Positions 7,901 through 8,048 of a stretch of DNA of 8,048 nucleotides are shown in pieces. Source of the DNA: Methylococcaceae bacterium (lineage in GTDB: Bacteria > Pseudomonadota > Gammaproteobacteria > Methylococcales > Methylomonadaceae); the NCBI GenBank assembly GCA_009925045.1, contig RFQK01000061.1, positions 1 through 8,048 of the forward strand. The letters run 5' to 3'. The notes below the pieces were generated by a model. That model had not been told where the DNA came from. It searched no databases and worked only from the letters and a program-made list of their open reading frames with translations. Numbering within the stretch: position 1 is the first letter of the stretch; the number at the start of each line of letters is the position of its first letter. A program made the position numbers and the translations under genes.

Positions 7901-8025
7901 TAAGTTTCAGTCAGGCTGATCCTTCGTTCCGAAGTCCGATGGCAGTTTCGGTGATCGGCGGCCTAGTGACCTCGACCTTGCTCAGTTTATTAGCAACTGA
8001 AAAGATAACAACCGTACACAAATAA
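4990..8025 (+). CDS. RND-family efflux pump permease (AcrB-like, HAE type), atypical C-terminus
   Basis: This inner-membrane proton-driven exporter (1011 residues) works with the preceding adaptor and an outer-membrane channel not in the window. It shows the duplicated RND plan: TM1 (about 11-31), a large periplasmic loop (PDLDLPTVTIS, LPGAAPEQLENDVARKIED), TM2-6 (about 335-487), TM7 (about 517-537), a second periplasmic loop, and TM8-12 from about 853. Proton-relay residues are present: Asp399-Asp400 in ILVDDAIVEVENI of TM4 and Lys920 in MGIATKNSILLVEY of TM10, with Arg953 in RARPIIMTT as the likely equivalent of the AcrB arginine. FGWTAAIAVFASLVVARMLTP is typical of TM6. The asymmetric, drug-pump-like loops fit the HAE class better than metal exporters, but the substrate is unknown. 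After GGLVTSTLLSLL the usual VPV-type end of TM12 and basic tail are replaced by ATEKITTVHK, so the protein looks clipped or re-ended. The rest of the frame is intact. Confidence 0.94.
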   Translation: MNVSSWCIKNPLPAIILFVVLCAAGLMSFSAMKIQQFPDLDLPTVTISASLPGAAPEQLENDVARKIEDSLVTIQSLKHITTKIQDGVVNVVAEFRLEKPVQDAVDDVRSAVSKIRSEFPGDLRDPVIDKLDLAGAPILAYAVDAKQLDEEALSWFVDDTLSKRLLKVKGVGAVTRVGGVKREIAIHIDPLKLQALGITATEVSRQLKQVQQNNAGGRTDLGSGEQMVRTLGNVNSVDEIRPIEIALSGGRKVRLDEIAEINDSVAEIRSKAFLNGKTVVGFEITRSRGSSEVEVGAGVETVLAEVKQQYPDVEFTQAFDFVKPVQEEFDGSMTMLYEGALLAVLVVWLFLRDWRATLVSSVALPLSVIPAFIGMEYLGFSINVVTLLALSLVIGILVDDAIVEVENIVRHQHMGKSAYQSAMEAADEIGLAVVATTFTLIAVFLPTAFMTGVAGRFFKQFGWTAAIAVFASLVVARMLTPMLAAYILKDNQTQQEKDGWLMRQYRLMVAWCLHHRHITMIASVAFFIGSIMLIPLLPKGFIPPDDNSQSQVFLELPPGSSLQQTESMAERARQLVSKVQYVESIYTTIGSGSVGSDPMSATKNAPSEVRKATLTLLLTERQSRPVRKSVVEQQIREVLTELPGVRTKVGLAASGEKFVLALSSDEPQALSMAAQSLEKELRTIPGLGTIASTASLSRPEIAVQPDYARMADFGVTSQAIAETLRIATVGDYDTVIPKLNLSQRQIPVVVKLAQDGRENLDILKHLAVPSNHPQKPAPILAQVADLSLSSGPALITRYDRSRNINIEIELSGKPLGDVTQAVDQLPTIRNLPAGVRKISLGDAEMMVELFQSFGVAMLTGVFCIFVVLILLFKDVLQPVTILMALPLSFGGGFVALLLAQKSFSMPSLIGLIMLMGIATKNSILLVEYAIVARQKLQMSRYEALLDACHKRARPIIMTTIAMGAGMLPIALSFSQADPSFRSPMAVSVIGGLVTSTLLSLLATEKITTVHK

Positions 8026-8048
8026 AAAAGGCCTTGCAATTGCAAGGC
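8026..8048 (+). terminator. Rho-independent terminator, cut by window end
   Basis: Directly after the pump stop codon an A-tract (8026-8029) leads into the perfect 18-bp palindrome gccttgcaattgcaaggc (8031-8048). On RNA this gives a 9-bp stem. The base before it (g8030) and the A-tract predict a following c and T-tract outside the window, as in bidirectional intrinsic terminators. It would end the adaptor-pump transcript 5 nt after the stop. Confidence 0.75.

Overview
The window looks like chromosomal DNA of a gammaproteobacterium. The glucose-6-phosphate dehydrogenase and MutS proteins it encodes can be aligned from memory almost residue by residue with the E. coli proteins, and the base composition is moderate. 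A narrower placement (for example among methanotrophic gammaproteobacteria) would be a guess.

Layout. (1) Positions 1-1384, minus strand: zwf (glucose-6-phosphate 1-dehydrogenase), lacking only its last ~30 codons at the window edge. A 166-bp leader with a perfect TATAAT box precedes it. (2) Positions 1551-3652, minus strand: a mutS gene whose reading frame is broken twice. At each break the protein homology jumps forward as well as changing frame, so the gene appears to have lost two internal segments, about 105 and about 59 codons. The second loss removes the Walker A (P-loop) region of the ATPase. (3) Positions 3653-3883: a divergent intergenic region with a 9-bp inverted repeat in the mutS leader, a perfect 14-bp inverted repeat spanning 91 bp that resembles a small mobile or REP/MITE-like element, and a TATAAT box next to that repeat. 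(4) Positions 3884-8025, plus strand: a two-gene RND efflux operon, a periplasmic adaptor lipoprotein and an inner-membrane pump, coupled by an ATGA stop/start overlap. The pump has the proton-relay residues of the family, but its last transmembrane segment ends in an atypical short hydrophilic tail. (5) Positions 8026-8048: an A-tract and a perfect 18-bp palindrome, very likely half of a rho-independent terminator cut by the window end.

How the genes relate. zwf supplies NADPH and 6-phosphogluconolactone to the oxidative pentose phosphate or Entner-Doudoroff routes. mutS would have been the mismatch sensor of DNA repair; as written it cannot make a functional protein. The RND pair would form an efflux pump with an outer-membrane channel that is not in the window. 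The three units have no obvious shared pathway.

I found no convincing new multi-gene system. What deserves attention is the doubly deleted mutS (a possible mutator lineage, or an assembly fault), the inverted-repeat element in the divergent promoter region, and the unusual pump C-terminus.
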